A stretch of 64,000 bases of DNA from Phylloscopus collybita (Eukaryota; Chordata; Aves; Passeriformes; Phylloscopidae): the NCBI GenBank assembly GCA_027886175.1, contig JAJNNQ010000077.1:4774001-4838000 (forward strand). The letters are read 5' to 3'. Positions 1 to 8,736 of the stretch are shown here, one piece after another. Numbering within the stretch: the first letter of the stretch is position 1; every line of letters begins with the position of its first letter. Position numbers and translations under genes: made by a program. The notes under the pieces are model-generated. The model worked only from the letters and a program-made list of their open reading frames with translations. It was not told where the DNA came from and did no database searches.

Positions 1-2721
1 GCTTCAGTTACAGCGGTGGCAGCAGCGGCAGCAGCAGCAGCAGTGGCGGCGAAAGCAGCAGCAGCAGCAGAGAAAAAAGCGACACTCACGACTCCCTCCT
101 GCTTCTCGTCTCCTTCTCCAGCAGTCCCTGGCCGTTCCTGGCCCCGGGCCGAGCGCTGACAGCCACGTCTCGCTGGCAGGGAAGGTGCAACAGGGCCTCA
201 AGGAGCGGTACCGGCTGGGTTCGCTGCTGGGGCGCGGCGGCTTCGGCAGCGTCTTGGCGGCGACATGGCTCTCGGACGGCGCCCCGGCGGCACCATACGT
301 ATTTGGGAGCTCCCGCTAAGGGGGATTAAAAATACTACTCCAATACTTTTTGCCTTCTTAGCACTGATACAAAGCTGATGTTTCGTGGAAATAAGGTAGT
401 TTTAACCCCAGCAATGCTACTGTTTGTCCTTGAATAAATTGTTTGTTTCACTAGTGTTTGCATCATTGTTGCTGAGCAATAATTTCAGAATTATTCACGT
501 AAAAATTTGAATTAGCAAAATACTGTTTTAATCAGAAAGGTGTGAATGCAGATGTCATGATTTTTTGTAACTGCTAGTATTGTCTGCTGATACTAGAAAC
601 TAGCTAATTGTGCATTATTGCAGTCTGGTAGCTATAAATATTTAACCTCACAAATAAGCCATACATAAGCCAGATAAATATGATATTTTGATTAATATTA
701 ATTTGAATGGAGCTTGGCACATAATAGAAACATAAAAATTAGTTGGGGTAAATCAGCATGTATTCATGCTGTTGTACATTTGGCCAACTGTTAGCTTTCA
801 CATGCAGAGAGATCTGCAGTCAACTAGGATATTTAGGGCAGAGGATGGGGCTGGGCAGGCGGGCAGCGAGCTCAGCCCGCTGCTCCCCTTGGCTTGCAGG
901 TGGCCATCAAAAGGGTGCCACGGAACCACGTCCGGCACTGGGGTGAGCTGGTCAGTGAGCGGGGCCAGCAGGAGAAGCCGGGGCGTGCCGGGCGGGGATG
1001 AGCCGAGGCCCGGCAGGGTGGGAGCCGCCAGGACGCCTCGAGGGAGAGCGGCCGTGATGCCAGCAGAGGGTGCAGAGCGTCCCGGGCTGGGTGAGGGCTT
1101 CCCCAGCCCTGGCACGGCATCAGCCCCCCTGACGGCATCGTGGTCCTCCCGCAGCCAGACGGCACCAGAACACCGCTGGAGATCGTTCTGCTGGACAAGG
1201 TCTCCACGGGCTTCCCTGGTGTCGTCCAGCTCCTGGAGTGGCTTGAGCTCCCTGACGACATCCTCCTGGTCATGGAGCACCTGGAGCAGTGTCAGAACCT
1301 CCAGCATTTCATTTGGGCATGGGGGTTCCTGTCCGAGGAGGTGGCATGGAGGCTGTTCTGCCAGGTGCTGGAGGCCGTGCGGCACTGCACCAGCTGCGGG
1401 GTCCTGCACAGGGACATCAAACCAGAGAACATCCTGGTTGGTCTGGCCACTGGGCAGGCCAAATTGATCGACTTTGGCTGTGGCACCTACCTACAAGACA
1501 CAGCCTACACTCACTTTGCAGGTGAGCCCACGCAGGGGTGTGCTCCCAGTTCCAGACACCTCCTGGCCCAGCATCTCAGGGCCCAACCTGGGTGTGGCAG
1601 CGGGGATTCTCCCTTTTGCTGCCAGTCATGGCACTGAGTCTTCAGCCGAGTTGCTTTGAGCAGGGGTGGGTGGGGGCCCAGCTTCCAGCCCTGCTGGCAG
1701 CCTTTCTCAGCCACTCTGCCCAGGACTGGCTCTGGGGCAGCCAGCCTGACAGAAACAGCCGTGGGTGGGGGTAGCAGAGAGGGGTGTCCAGAACCTGTGC
1801 ACCAGCCAGTTTGGTGTGGAGGTGAGAAAGGGCTTCGATCACTACACTCACCTGGTTTGCTTTGGGTTCATAATGTTTTTATGAATATGTTATGTTTCAT
1901 AATTTGGGGCACTGCAGGCAGGGAGGAGGAAGGCATGGTTTTACCCCAGCACTGAGTGGGTTTTTCCCTGTCATGGTTGAGCCTTGCCAGGGATTCTGCT
2001 GCCCTCTTCCAACACCAGTGGCTTCTTTTCCAGCCCAAGTTTGTACACAAGTCCCAGGTGCTGGCCAGAGGGCAGAGGGTCACACCATGTGCCACTGGGG
2101 CAGCCCCCACATGCCCAGGGATGTTGGGGCCAGGCTCTGGGAGCAGCAGCTCTGATCTCCCTGATGAACTCCCCCTGTATTCCATAGGAACACCGTCGTA
2201 CAGCCCCCCGGAATGGACCAAGTTCCGCTGGTACTATGGCAAGCCAGCCACCATCTGGTCCCTGGGCATCCTGCTGCACCAGATGGTCTGTGGGGAGCAC
2301 CCTTTCAGGAGGGGCCAGAACATCAGCTGGGGCCATCAGCTCTCGCTGCCACAACGGCTCTCTCCAGGTGGATCCTCATGCCTGGGCACGGGGGCAATAC
2401 CAGTGCTGGGAGACAGCAGTGGGCTCGTGAGCATCCTGCTCTGGCAGCTGCTGAGGGGGTGGCACATGTCCTGCTCTCCTGCTCTCCTCCAAAAGAGGGA
2501 GTGGATGGGAGAGTTTAGGCCCAGCTCTGAGCGCATGCAGCATAGCCTGGACATGGGAACAGTGGGACAGGAGCCTTCTCCAACTGACTGGTGGCTTCTG
2601 GTTTCTCTCCCCAGAGTGCCAAGACCTGATCAGGTGATGTTTATCCCTGCACTCCTTGGGCAGGCCCTCATTAGAAGACCTGGTCTGTGATCCTTGGATG
2701 CAGGATATTCATCTGCCGTAG
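1..2721 (+). pseudogene. PIM1-like serine/threonine kinase, copy A (decayed, 5' end cut by window)
   Basis: Five exons with plausible splice sites read as a PIM-family kinase. The exon 1 part (to about 300) has a glycine loop LGRGGFGSV. Exon 2 (900-950) has VAIK with the ATP-binding lysine. Exon 3 (1155-1521) has HRDIKPEN and DFGCG. Exon 4 (2188-2367) has SPPEW and WSLGILL. Exon 5 (2615-2721) starts ECQDLIR and ends near DPWMQD. In exon 5 a TGA at 2635-2637 follows LIR, where PIM1 has Trp, and a TAG at 2719-2721 follows HLP. Intron phases are consistent (0, 1, 1 after exons 2, 3 and 4). No consensus GT donor is seen where exon 1 should join exon 2. Compared with copy B, exon 3 has many amino-acid changes, several of the CG-to-TG kind (Arg to Trp), which suggests loss of constraint. 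A truncated but expressed kinase is possible but less likely. Confidence 0.8.
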
Positions 2722-2997
2722 AAGAAAGGAGAGAGCCACAGGCACACTTTGGTCCAGGACCCTGGTATGTTCCAGCTCCACACAGGCCTTGGCAGTCAGA
2801 AGCAAAGGAACCCAGACTTTTTGTCCTGCCTGTGGCAGTGTGCAGGGCTCATGGGATGGGCACACGCAGCCCTTGTGCTGGAGCTGAGCTGCTCTGCCCA
2901 GCACTGGTGGCCACCATCCAAGCTGGTTTGGCTTGTCCTGGTTCACTGACAGCTGGGGCCCTGGGCAGAATACTGACAGCCTTGTCTCATCCCCCAG

Positions 2998-3240
2998 GGA
3001 AGGAGAAGGAGCCCCTGGAGAGGCTGTACCAGGTGGGGCTGCTGCTGCTGGAGGCAGTGAGGACGACATCAAGGATAACATCCCATTCCTGGACCCGGCC
3101 ATCACAAAGCTGAAGATGATGGGCTTCAATTCTGACACCTTCTTCAAAGCCAGGCTCCACAGCCAATTTGCAGATGAGTGCACACACAGGGGGATGCTCC
3201 CAGATTTGGGCATTGCAGGGCCTGGCCAGGAACCAAAGGC
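2998..3240 (+). pseudogene. Coding-like segment downstream of kinase copy A
   Basis: A good acceptor (CCCCCAG at 2991-2997) precedes a segment reading GKEKEPLERLYQVG, which resembles the N-terminal stretch of PIM1 just before its glycine loop. The glycine loop itself does not follow. After a one-base frame change (near 3060) the reading is PFLDPAITKLKMMGFNSD and onward to about 3190. The second part is conserved in copy B but I do not recognise it. It may be the remnant of another PIM-like first exon, or part of an unidentified protein with a frameshift. Confidence 0.35.
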
Positions 3241-4139
3241 TCCCCCCTTTGCTGGGGATGATGCAACTGGTTCTTCACTCGGCTGCCCTGCTGCTTTTGG
3301 CAGGGCTGGGGAGATGGGCTGGGGTGGTTATGAACTGGGAGTTGGCTCCTGGCCCTGCCAACAGCTCCCACCACCCACCATGGCCCGGGCTGGGGCTGGG
3401 GCAGCCAGTCCAACACAAACAAACCCCCATGGCAGGGGCAGAGGTGGGACTCCAGAACCTGTCCATGGACTGCTTTGCTTTGCAGGCCAGGAAGGGCTTG
3501 GGCTGCTCCACTCCCCTTGTTTGCTTTGGGATCACCAATACTTTCGGGGGGCAGTGCAGGGGGGATGGGAGAAAGCACGGGCTTCCCTCACCTGTGGGTG
3601 GGTTTTTCCCCAGCATGTAGGGGTTGGGCCTTCCTCCAGCCCCTGACAGAGATAAGATCTTTTACCTTTTCCCTTGTTTCCCCTTTCTGTCTGTAATCTA
3701 TTTTTGTTAATTTGTTGTTTGTTTTTCTAAAGGAAGCATTCCAGGTGGTGTCCAGTCTGGATGGGGAAGTGCTTGGGACCCGCTGTGGTGTGGATGGGCC
3801 ATGCCCTTGGAGAAGGCCGAGGACATTGTTTGGGAGCAGTTTTTCTTGAGGCAAGAGATGATGTGAGGTGTGTCTGTGTCTTCTTGGCACGGGTGGGATA
3901 AGAGGTTTTGGGGAACGGCAGCGAGCACAGGAGCATCCCTTACTGGGCAGCTGCTGAGGGGCTGGATCTGCCCTGGCTGGCTGCAGGCTGGGCTGTCCTG
4001 CCCTCCTGCTCTGCTGCCCAAGGCAGCAATGATGGGCAGCGTTGGGCCCAGCTCTGAGCACGGCCAGCACGGCCTGGGCACCGCGGGCAGCTGGGACAAG
4101 GGCACAGGAGCCTTCAGCTGATGGGCGGTTTCTGGGTTC
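3241..4139. other. Non-coding part of duplicon A
   Basis: No gene is recognised. The stretch contains a T-rich run near 3655-3735 and G-rich intron-like sequence. It is present almost unchanged in copy B (about 20470-21370). Confidence 0.5.
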
Positions 4140-4149
4140 TCTCCTTGCA

Positions 4150-4312
4150 GCCGGGCTCTGCGCCTGCTGAGGCTGCTCTGGGCTCTGCCAGGGCTCTGCT
4201 GGGCTCAGCCCTGGGCACAGCTGGGCTGGCTGTGCCCTCACATTGCTCTGACAGCTTTGCACCAGACCAGCCCTTTCCGAGCACAGCACCTGAGCTTTCT
4301 GCTTTTGCAGGT
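4150..4312 (+). other. Exon-like open segment with splice-like borders (copy A)
   Basis: A pyrimidine-rich acceptor (CTCCTTGCAG, ending about 4150) and a strong donor (GCAG then GTGAGTGAG at about 4313) bound a segment open in at least one frame and rich in Ala, Leu and Ser. Copy B keeps both borders (about 21383-21545). No protein family is recognised, and repeated GGCTCTGC words could explain the open frame. Confidence 0.25.
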
Positions 4313-4550
4313 GAGTGAGACTCTCCTGCAGGCCAAGAGATTGCAGGCAGGGATCCACATCCAGTTGGCAAGAACCCAGATGGTACACAGTCCCAGCTGA
4401 ACTCCTGTCTCTCCACAGGATGTTTCGTTTGTCCACTCTTCATTTCCTTTGGGTTGGAATTGTGCAATTGCACATTCTTCCTCCTCTAGAAGTGCCACGA
4501 GTGGGCCACACCTGGGGAGTGGGCCGTGTTCCTGAGACAGGGCGGTCTGG

Positions 4551-5014
4551 AGTTGAGAGATGAAGAGTTGCCCTTCTGCACTTCTAAACCAGAGCAAAAA
4601 GCTCTAAGTGGGCCATCCTGTCCTTAAGAAAGGCCTGACAGTTTCCAAGGGAATGTGCAGCTCATTCACAGGGTGAGAAGGAAGGTCATCTTCTAAAGGA
4701 TTTGGGGTTTGACAGAGGTTAGATTCCCAGTCCTGCTCAGAGCTGGAAGGGCACAAGCAATTTCCTATTGCTTTAATCCCAGTTTAAAACAACAATGGTG
4801 GAAACAAACCCCAAAATCTTTAAAAAAAGACTGCTGAGGTCAGTAGGATGGATCCTCCTGCTGTGTCATCAACACATTCACAAAGTAAATAACCAAGTTC
4901 TCTTTTTCAAAAGATCAGTTACCTCTTAATTCAAAGTTACAGAAGATATTCCAGTGAAAACTTGGGGTTTGGTTTCATCTTTCACATTTTACATACAATT
5001 TTTTTTCTCTCTGA

Positions 5015-5045
<31 letters not shown>

Positions 5046-5109
5046 TTTAATGACAGAGATCACATGTCCTGTAAAAGAAATGTCCTTTGCTGCTGGTTCC
5101 CATGTGGAG
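4551..5109. other. Spacer between kinase unit A and the provirus
   Basis: No gene is seen. The stretch contains A/T-rich sequence and a TTTTG-repeat and poly-T run at about 5000-5048. The last bases before the LTR (GTGGAG) do not match the bases after the other LTR. Confidence 0.5.
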
Positions 5110-5816
5110 TGTTATAAATGGGCTAGGAGACCAGCTCCTTTGAAAAAGCCTTTATTAGAAATCAGCTCTGGGTAGGGGGCCCGGGGGCTGCGCACGCCGC
5201 CGCTGCTCCCTGAAGACACCACGGAGGAGGAGGTGCAGGTCGAATCTGCTGCTGCTGCTGCTGCTGCAGAGTCGGGATTCCGTCCTCACGGGGGTTCCAA
5301 TAGAATCACTTTGGCTCGTGTGGTCCAGGGGTGTTACCTTTCTCCAGTTCCTTTCAGGCCATGGCGACAAAGTAACAAAAGAATGCTTGCTGCCTGCAGG
5401 TAGCTGGATGTGTGCCTCGCACAGTCCCGTCCTTCTTAGGTCCAGTTTCTGTGTTGGCTCGCTGTCCCAGGGGTTTTTCTAGCTCCAACTGGACCTCCGG
5501 CCGCAGCCAGGCACCATGGGAGTTCCCTCATCTCCATATTGGGCGGAGCCCACAGCTCGACGGCAGGCGACAGGGAGCAGCAGGAAGCAGCAGGGAGGGA
5601 CTACTAGGCAGCAGCGTGCGGGCTTTCGATGGAGAGGGGAAAGCCGAGGATTTAGGGAGAAAGGGTGCAGAACTTGGACATACCGAACAGAAATTCAGGG
5701 TACAGATTCAACATGAACGGTTTGAAACAAGCAAGTAACAGTGCAACTTTAATTTTACAGCAAAACAGTGTAACAGTACAACTCGGGAGTGCATAACCTG
5801 GGGCTAATTTCTTTCA
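5110..5816 (-). repeat. 3' LTR of the provirus
   Basis: Direct copy of 13865-14595, about 707 bp, starting TGTTATAAAT on the plus strand and ending CTTTCA, so TG...CA in the element's orientation. It carries a CTG run at about 5247-5266 and a polyadenylation signal near its end. The two LTRs differ by many substitutions and indels, including a poorly matching stretch around 5575-5640. Confidence 0.93.
5151..5156 (-). terminator. AATAAA polyadenylation signal in 3' LTR
   Basis: TTTATT on the plus strand is AATAAA on the minus strand, about 40 bp from the LTR's downstream end, which is consistent with a short U5. Confidence 0.7.
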
Positions 5817-5827
5817 ATCCCCCCTCT
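5817..5827 (-). other. Polypurine tract
   Basis: On the minus strand the bases immediately upstream of the 3' LTR read AGAGGGGGGAT, a standard polypurine tract for plus-strand priming. It fixes the LTR border at 5816/5817. Confidence 0.85.
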
Positions 5828-5854
5828 ATTTCTTTGATCGGGCTTTAGCCCGCA

Positions 5855-6808
5855 TCAATTGGTCATGTCTGACTCAAGGGAATAAATCTGTTTTAATTCT
5901 TGGTATTGGTCATAAATTCTTTTTGCTGTGCTCAGTTCTTCTTGGGGTTCCAATCTAATTGTATTTGTAGGTTTCTGAATCTTTACTTTAGGGATTTGGA
6001 GACTAGCTGGAACAGTAGTGGCTACAGTTCGAATTAGACAGGGAAGTATGCAGGGGAGAAGTAAGAGACTGACAAAGGCACTTATTGCAATGAACACTAC
6101 TTTTTCCCACCAGGTCCCTTCAAAGGACCAGAAGTTGTCCCACCAGTCTATATTAATTAAGGGCTTCCGTTCTTGGGTACTTACATATGCAATTTTTTGT
6201 ATTTCTTTGGAAATATTTTTTATTACCTTACTTTCATAATTGACTGCTAGTTTGATTTGATGAACTACTGCTCTTGTCTGCGCTAATTGGTTACTGATAT
6301 GATCAAGGGCAAGGGCTGTTTTGTTTGATAATCTGATAATTTTATTCAACATGTAAATTGGAGTTCGGCACCTCCATGATTTATCTTGTGTCCAAGTTGC
6401 TGGCCTATATGTTTTTACTATTCCTTTTGGTGTCTGTATTTTACTTTTCCATGTTTGTGTGCTGCCCCTCCTCCCCTTTTGGTATTTTCTTTTTATCAGG
6501 TCTGCTACTCCCTCTGTATTTCTTAACTTTTTAAAACAGAACCACTCTCTGATAGGGCACTTCCCAGTCAGGCACTGCTTAAATGTGGCAGCTTTTTTGT
6601 AATCCAATATTGTTTTTTTCTCTTTTTGACAGGTGGATAATTGGATCATGTCAAAACATGTGGGATTCACATGGGTGTGAACTCTCATAAGGGATTGTAG
6701 ATTCTCCCCATCACAAACTGAATGACAGCATTCGGAGTAAGCCCCATCTGTAAACTTGCTTATCAATAGGACTACTATCAGTCCCTCCAAGAGTCCAGTA
6801 TGAACCAT
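5855..6808 (-). CDS. env: Short env-like glycoprotein (about 317 aa)
   Basis: ATG at 6806-6808 is chosen because a hydrophobic signal-peptide-like stretch follows at once (residues 5-16, GLLEGLIVVLLI). The frame stays open upstream to about 7036 with non-ATG starts and one other ATG at 6929-6931. Residues 27-91 are Cys-rich (27, 28, 32, 51, 60, 79, 84, 91). A basic stretch RKYQKGRR (107-114) could be a processing site. Residues 153-209 form heptad-like coiled coil with NKT (162) and NIS (198) sequons. A Trp-rich stretch precedes a membrane segment (237-259). A tail of about 58 residues contains YQEL. Layout resembles signal, reduced SU, TM and tail. Usual gammaretroviral env is about twice as long; no CXXC SU motif, clear fusion peptide or CX6CC motif is seen. 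It would be made from a spliced RNA. Receptor use is unknown. Confidence 0.72.
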   Translation of the reverse strand: MVHTGLLEGLIVVLLISKFTDGAYSECCHSVCDGENLQSLMRVHTHVNPTCFDMIQLSTCQKEKKTILDYKKAATFKQCLTGKCPIREWFCFKKLRNTEGVADLIKRKYQKGRRGSTQTWKSKIQTPKGIVKTYRPATWTQDKSWRCRTPIYMLNKIIRLSNKTALALDHISNQLAQTRAVVHQIKLAVNYESKVIKNISKEIQKIAYVSTQERKPLINIDWWDNFWSFEGTWWEKVVFIAISAFVSLLLLPCILPCLIRTVATTVPASLQIPKVKIQKPTNTIRLEPQEELSTAKRIYDQYQELKQIYSLESDMTN

Positions 6809-6990
6809 TCTATTTGTGGATCCTTTGGTCTCACCTGGCCTTGCCTCTTGGGTCAGGGGGTTCTTTCTCCTCATCATATCAGTAGGACTACTATTAGTCC
6901 CTCCAAGAGTCCAGTATGAACCTGCCCCCATCTCGCTCTGAGGGTTCTCTTTGGTCTCACCTGGTCTTGCCTCTTGGGTCGGGGAGTTCT
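6767..6990. repeat. ~113 bp tandem duplication at the start of env
   Basis: The segment from about 6770 (AGGACTACTATCAGTCCCTC) recurs from about 6884 with AGGACTACTATTAGTCCCTC, each followed by the shared CTTGCCTCTTGGGTC further right. The repeat lies upstream of and across the chosen env start, so the upstream open frame contains the translated segment ARPGETK twice. Confidence 0.8.
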
Positions 6991-7036
6991 TAGGCTGGAT
7001 TTGTGGAGTTCTCCCTTGCTTATTCCCACTTTCCAC

Positions 7037-7284
7037 CTTTTTCTTAGTTTTAGTTAGCTCCCTTTGGGTGTGCCCTATGAGAGATTTAATTTTTAAATTA
7101 AGAATTACTGTTACTCATTACTTTTACATTAACACATTGTGACTCATTATAACAAGTTATAACATCAGATTTAACCATTATTTTACACTTTTATATTAAC
7201 ACCTTTTTAACCTCTTATAACAATGTGGATTTTTAACAATGGTAACGGACAGCTTGTAATAACTGTTATTGTCCCTTATTGGCT
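7037..7284 (-). other. A/T-rich spacer between pol and env
   Basis: No reading frame is recognised. TTATAAC and TTAAC words recur (7140-7260). In an intact gammaretrovirus this position would be covered by pol end and env start, so it probably marks lost SU-coding sequence. Confidence 0.5.
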
Positions 7285-8736
7285 TTAACTGGTTTTTGCT
7301 TGTTTCCTGAGAGTTACTTTGAGGGTGTCTGGATCTCGAGTGGCAATCCACTCAGAGGGAACCCTTGTTGGGGTTGCAGGGTCAGAGGGATCACTCGGGG
7401 GTGGTAATGGTCCTTTCACTCTGGTGATGTGGGTCCAGCCCTTTTCCTGGGTTCGCACTGCAGTATGAGTAGTGAGCAGAACTTGGAACGGGCCTTCGAA
7501 TTTAGGGGTTAGTGGGGTGGTATTCCAGGACTTAATTAAAACCCAGTCTCCTGGTTTTATTTGGTGCATGTCAGTGTCCAAGGGAGAGGTTTGAGGAAGA
7601 TACCCTCTTCTTTTAAGATCTGCCAATGTCTTTCCAATTGTTTTTACATATTCTTGGGTAGCGGCCTCTCCTTCTAAATAATCCCCAGTGCTATAGGGGG
7701 TCAGTAAGAAGGGGAGTCCAAACATCATCTCATATGGTGAAGCCCCTATGTCAGATCTTGGTCGGACCCGGATTCGCAGAAGGGCCAGGGGCAGACACTT
7801 GAGCCAATTCATTCCTGTTTTGGTTATCAATTTAGTTAATACGTTTTTGAGGGTTTTATTCATCCTCTCAACTCTTCCTGAACTTTGGGGATGCCAGGGT
7901 GTATGCAACTGCCACCTGATTCCTAAGGCTTTAATGACATCATGTAGAATTTTGGCTACAAAATGAGGACCTCGGTCTGAATCAATATTATTCACTAGCC
8001 CATACCGGGGGATGATGTGTTCCAATAATATTTTTATTACCACTTGTGCCGTTTCCCTTTTTGTAGGAAAAGCTTCCACCCAATGGGTTAAATGATCAAC
8101 TATAACAAGTAGATACTTGTAACCTTGTACTGAAGGCATTTCAGTAAAATCTATTTGTATATTTTGAAAGGGTCTTAATGCTATTTGCCTTCCTCCTGAG
8201 GTATTCTTCCTCATTGCTTTCTGATTCACCTTTTGGCATATAAGGCACCCTTCAGTAACTGCTTTGGCCAGATTATATACTCCAATACATAAATATTCCC
8301 TTAAGAAATGATCACATAACCCTTGGGTGCCCCAGTGGGTCAGACTGTGTATTTCTGTTAGCATTTTTCGAGCTAGGGCTTTATTTAAAAACTTTCGTTT
8401 ATCTGGGGTTAACCATTCCCCTTGCTTCCCTTGGTGCAGCCCTAACTTCTTTATTTCTCTCAACTCATGTTCATCATATATTGGTTCTTTTTCTTTGTCA
8501 GCTGGCAAATCAGTCACAGTCAAAATCTTTATTGGCTCCCCCGGGTTTTGGGCTGCTAACTTGGCAGCTTGGTCAGCTGCTCGATTGCCTCTTCTTTCAA
8601 AGGTATCCCCTTTTTGATGTCCCTTGACATGCACTATTGCAATTTCCCTGGGTTTCATGAGGGATTTTAATACCAACTTAATTAGTTCTTTATGTATCAA
8701 ATCTTTTCCCTTGGAATTTAGGTAGCCTCTTCCCAA
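7285..8736 (-). CDS. pol: pol, second part: RNase H end and integrase (frame shifted from first part)
   Basis: The open frame has no ATG at its start and continues the RNase H fold broken off in the preceding frame: HVKGHQKGD and NRAADQAA carry the late RNase H residues (about 36-56). Integrase follows, with zinc-binding H130, H134, C164 and C167, and a D196, D254, E290 catalytic triad with 35 residues between the last two. A C-terminal FEGPF segment matches the GPY/F module of gammaretroviral integrases. Integrase would join viral DNA to host DNA in the nucleus. The switch of frame at about 8720-8740 means it cannot be made as part of one Pol chain from this copy. Confidence 0.9.
   Translation of the reverse strand: MGRGYLNSKGKDLIHKELIKLVLKSLMKPREIAIVHVKGHQKGDTFERRGNRAADQAAKLAAQNPGEPIKILTVTDLPADKEKEPIYDEHELREIKKLGLHQGKQGEWLTPDKRKFLNKALARKMLTEIHSLTHWGTQGLCDHFLREYLCIGVYNLAKAVTEGCLICQKVNQKAMRKNTSGGRQIALRPFQNIQIDFTEMPSVQGYKYLLVIVDHLTHWVEAFPTKRETAQVVIKILLEHIIPRYGLVNNIDSDRGPHFVAKILHDVIKALGIRWQLHTPWHPQSSGRVERMNKTLKNVLTKLITKTGMNWLKCLPLALLRIRVRPRSDIGASPYEMMFGLPFLLTPYSTGDYLEGEAATQEYVKTIGKTLADLKRRGYLPQTSPLDTDMHQIKPGDWVLIKSWNTTPLTPKFEGPFQVLLTTHTAVRTQEKGWTHITRVKGPLPPPSDPSDPATPTRVPSEWIATRDPDTLKVTLRKQAKTS

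Larger units (their letters stand above)
1..4550 (+). repeat. Segmental duplication, copy A (PIM-like kinase unit)
   Basis: Position 1 matches 17239, and similarity continues to about 4545 against about 21777 with only scattered substitutions and small indels (by eye a few percent). The unit carries all kinase exons, introns and about 1.8 kb downstream. Copy A is cut by the window edge, so its true left end is unseen. Similarity fades just after a segment shared at about 4500-4540 and 21735-21775; past that point copy B runs into an LTR-like element. Confidence 0.92.

Noticed and set aside
798..1409. Minus-strand frame of 203 codons opposite kinase exon 3
   Set aside because: Shadow of the GC-rich plus-strand kinase exon; the plus strand has splice sites and kinase motifs.
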